From assembly GCF_040370365.1 (NCBI RefSeq), contig NZ_BAABWQ010000001.1:868001-932000 (forward strand): a DNA stretch of 64,000 nucleotides, given 5' to 3'. The translations under genes were made by a program, and so were the position numbers. The stretch comes from Shimia sp040370365. Its GTDB lineage: Bacteria > Pseudomonadota > Alphaproteobacteria > Rhodobacterales > Rhodobacteraceae. Of this stretch, positions 62,492-64,000 are shown one piece after another (within the stretch, counting starts at the first letter, position 1; the number at the start of each line of letters is the position of its first letter). A model generated the notes under the pieces. That model did not search any database. It had not been told where the DNA came from and was given only the letters and a program-made list of their open reading frames with translations.

Positions 62492-63661
62492 ATGGCCGAC
62501 ATGATGCAAACCAAAGCCGGCGATGCGAGCGTTTTTCGCAGCTTTGACCTGAGCCGTGTCCCTTCGCCTTGTTTCGTGGTCGACGAGGTCGCGATTGAAC
62601 GCAACTTGCACATTCTAAAAGACGTCTCCGACCGCTCCGGCGCCCATATACTCGCAGCGCTCAAAGCTTTTTCGATGTTCAGTCTTGCGCCACTGGTGCG
62701 CCAATATTTGTGCGGCACCTGCGCGAGCGGCATCTACGAGGCCCGTTTGGGGCGCGAAGACTACGGCGGCGAGGTGGCCACCTTCTGCGCAGGTTACAAA
62801 GACAGCGACATCGACGAAATACTTATGTTGTCTGACCACGTTATCTTCAACAGCCCTGCACAGAAAGACCGCTTTCTCGCCAAAACACGGGCTGCAGGGG
62901 TCTCCGTCGGCCTACGCATCAACCCAGAGCATTCAGAAGGTGAGATCGCCAAATACGATCCCTGCGCCCCGTGTTCTCGCCTAGGCACACCGGCCAGCAA
63001 ACTGTCACCTGAAGCCCTCGCCGGTGTAGACGGGCTACACATGCACACACTCTGCGAGCAGGGCTTTGAGCCACTAAAACGCACATGGGATGCTGTTGCG
63101 CCCAAGCTTGAACCCTATTTAGACCGGCTCAAATGGCTTAACTTCGGCGGCGGGCATCACATCACCCGCGCAGACTATGACCGCGACGCTTTGGTGAGTT
63201 TCCTCAGAGAGATCCGCGAAACCCACAACGTCGAGGTCTACCTCGAACCCGGTGAGGCCGTGGCTTTGGACGCTGGCATTTTGGTTGGCGAAGTCCTTGA
63301 CCTTCCCACCAATGGCGTTCCGCTGGCAATCACGGATATTTCCGCGACTTGCCATATGCCTGACGTGATCGAAGCCCCCTATCGCCCCGCACTTATTAAT
63401 GAAGCCCAAAAGGGCCACACCTACCGTCTTGGCGGGCCTTCCTGCCTCGCAGGCGACGTGATCGGGGACTACACATGGGAGCAACCTCTTCAGATCGGTC
63501 AGCGCTTCGCCTTTCTTGATCAAGCGCACTATTCCATGGTCAAAACCAATACGTTCAATGGCGTGCCCTTGCCCGCGATATCACTGTGGAATAGCGACTC
63601 GGATTCTCTCACCATGGTAAAAACCTTTCACTACAGCGATTTCAAGGACCGCCTGTCATGA
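62492..63661 (+). CDS. nspC: Carboxynorspermidine/carboxyspermidine decarboxylase
   Basis: A 389-residue PLP fold-type III decarboxylase. The PLP lysine lies in ILAALKAFSMFSLAPLVRQ. CGTCASGIYEARLGREDYGG, INPEHSEGEIAKYDPCAPCS, LHMHTLCEQGFEPL and WLNFGGGHHITRADYD match NspC, as does the late GPSCLAGDVIGDY with the active-site cysteine. It makes spermidine (or norspermidine) from the carboxylated precursor. GGAG lies about 12 bases before the ATG. Its stop overlaps the agmatinase start (ATGA). Confidence 0.95.
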   Translation: MADMMQTKAGDASVFRSFDLSRVPSPCFVVDEVAIERNLHILKDVSDRSGAHILAALKAFSMFSLAPLVRQYLCGTCASGIYEARLGREDYGGEVATFCAGYKDSDIDEILMLSDHVIFNSPAQKDRFLAKTRAAGVSVGLRINPEHSEGEIAKYDPCAPCSRLGTPASKLSPEALAGVDGLHMHTLCEQGFEPLKRTWDAVAPKLEPYLDRLKWLNFGGGHHITRADYDRDALVSFLREIRETHNVEVYLEPGEAVALDAGILVGEVLDLPTNGVPLAITDISATCHMPDVIEAPYRPALINEAQKGHTYRLGGPSCLAGDVIGDYTWEQPLQIGQRFAFLDQAHYSMVKTNTFNGVPLPAISLWNSDSDSLTMVKTFHYSDFKDRLS

Positions 63662-64000
63662 GCATCTTTCTAAACTCTGAACTCGCACCAAGTGAGCGCA
63701 CCGAAGACGCTCTGTTTCATGTCCTTCCGCTTCCATTGGAGCGCACCGTGTCCTATGGCGCAGGCACCGGCGCAGGTCCTGCAGCCATTCTGGAAGCCTC
63801 CAACGAGTTGGAACGCCTCTGCCTTGGGTTTGAGCCTTGCGAACACGGCATTTTCACCCATGAAGCCATGGCGTGTGACGGCCCATTGTCGGCGGTTATG
63901 AGCCGGATTTCGAGTCACACAGAAACCATTGTGAAAGCGGGAAAGATCCCCGTCACCATTGGCGGAGAACACTCTTTAACCTATGGCGCTGTTTCCGGCG
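63658..64000 (+). CDS. speB: Agmatinase/ureohydrolase family protein, 5' part
   Basis: The frame starts at ATG 63658, overlapping the nspC stop by 4 bases, and runs off the window after about 114 residues. It has FHVLPLPLERTVSYGAGTGA, GPAAILEASNELE and the ureohydrolase metal-site block VTIGGEHSLTYGA, where GG(E/D)HS is the first manganese-ligand motif. Agmatinase (agmatine to putrescine and urea) is inferred from the operon with arginine decarboxylase; arginase or formiminoglutamase cannot be excluded from this part. Confidence 0.87.
   Translation, partial: MSIFLNSELAPSERTEDALFHVLPLPLERTVSYGAGTGAGPAAILEASNELERLCLGFEPCEHGIFTHEAMACDGPLSAVMSRISSHTETIVKAGKIPVTIGGEHSLTYGAVSG

Noticed and set aside
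1..64000. CRISPR arrays, rRNA genes, transposases and intact prophage
   Set aside because: No regularly spaced short repeats, rRNA signatures, DDE transposases or phage structural genes were seen in the window.

Overview
The window reads as chromosome of an alphaproteobacterium of the Rhodobacterales (Roseobacter group). This is an inference from protein character and gene pairings: methylmalonyl-CoA epimerase next to a DUF1467 protein, the alphaproteobacterial forms of AspRS and PabB/PabC, the imuA-imuB-dnaE2 cassette, a tripartite tricarboxylate transporter operon, and polyamine synthesis through the carboxyspermidine route. Coding density is high in the first 20 kb and the last 11 kb. It is lower, with relics and decayed genes, between about 20 and 53 kb.

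Layout. 1-17 kb is mostly housekeeping: the end of a nitroreductase, an EI24 membrane protein, DUF1467, methylmalonyl-CoA epimerase, a response regulator, a GNAT acetyltransferase, the DUF1501/DUF1800 secreted pair, aspS, pabB-pabC, carB, an HxlR-controlled GST/NTF2-like/tautomerase operon, a YegD-like Hsp70 and a 29-residue lipoprotein. 17.6-20.1 kb holds a methyl-accepting chemotaxis protein whose C-terminus fits the xWxxF pentapeptide, behind a separate exported Cache-like protein. 20.1-22.4 kb is an accessory patch around a nucleoside-deoxyribosyltransferase/TIR-like protein that may be a conflict or defence effector.

22.4-34.6 kb is one long minus-strand catabolic operon: FAH-family hydrolase, extradiol-type VOC dioxygenase, FMN reductase, alpha/beta hydrolase, Ldh-family dehydrogenase, TctB-TctA-TctC, YciI, aldehyde dehydrogenase, NIPSNAP, CoA-transferase. 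Its last gene, an enoyl-CoA hydratase, is a pseudogene. A divergent GntR regulator and a TTTTCGAAA palindrome at three places mark its control. 35-37.5 kb carries an amino-acid racemase and an acyl-CoA dehydrogenase, then tRNA-Gln(TTG).

Just past the tRNA begins a segment of about 360 bp that recurs, diverged and inverted, at 49.3-49.7 kb. The two copies bracket 11 kb holding an oxidoreductase cluster (CmcJ-like oxygenase, SDR, crotonase, 2OG oxygenase, quinone oxidoreductase, LysR) and a LuxR gene divergent from a three-gene operon of exported proteins (VWA protein, a protein with four exact 14-residue acidic repeats, a small unknown protein). 50-53 kb is a decaying sugar-acid locus: uxaA, a GntR regulator with a palindrome at its start, and an aldo/keto reductase pseudogene. 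53.5-59 kb is the mutagenesis cassette imuA-imuB-dnaE2. 59.3 kb to the end is the polyamine operon: arginine decarboxylase, carboxynorspermidine/carboxyspermidine dehydrogenase, nspC and an agmatinase cut by the window edge.
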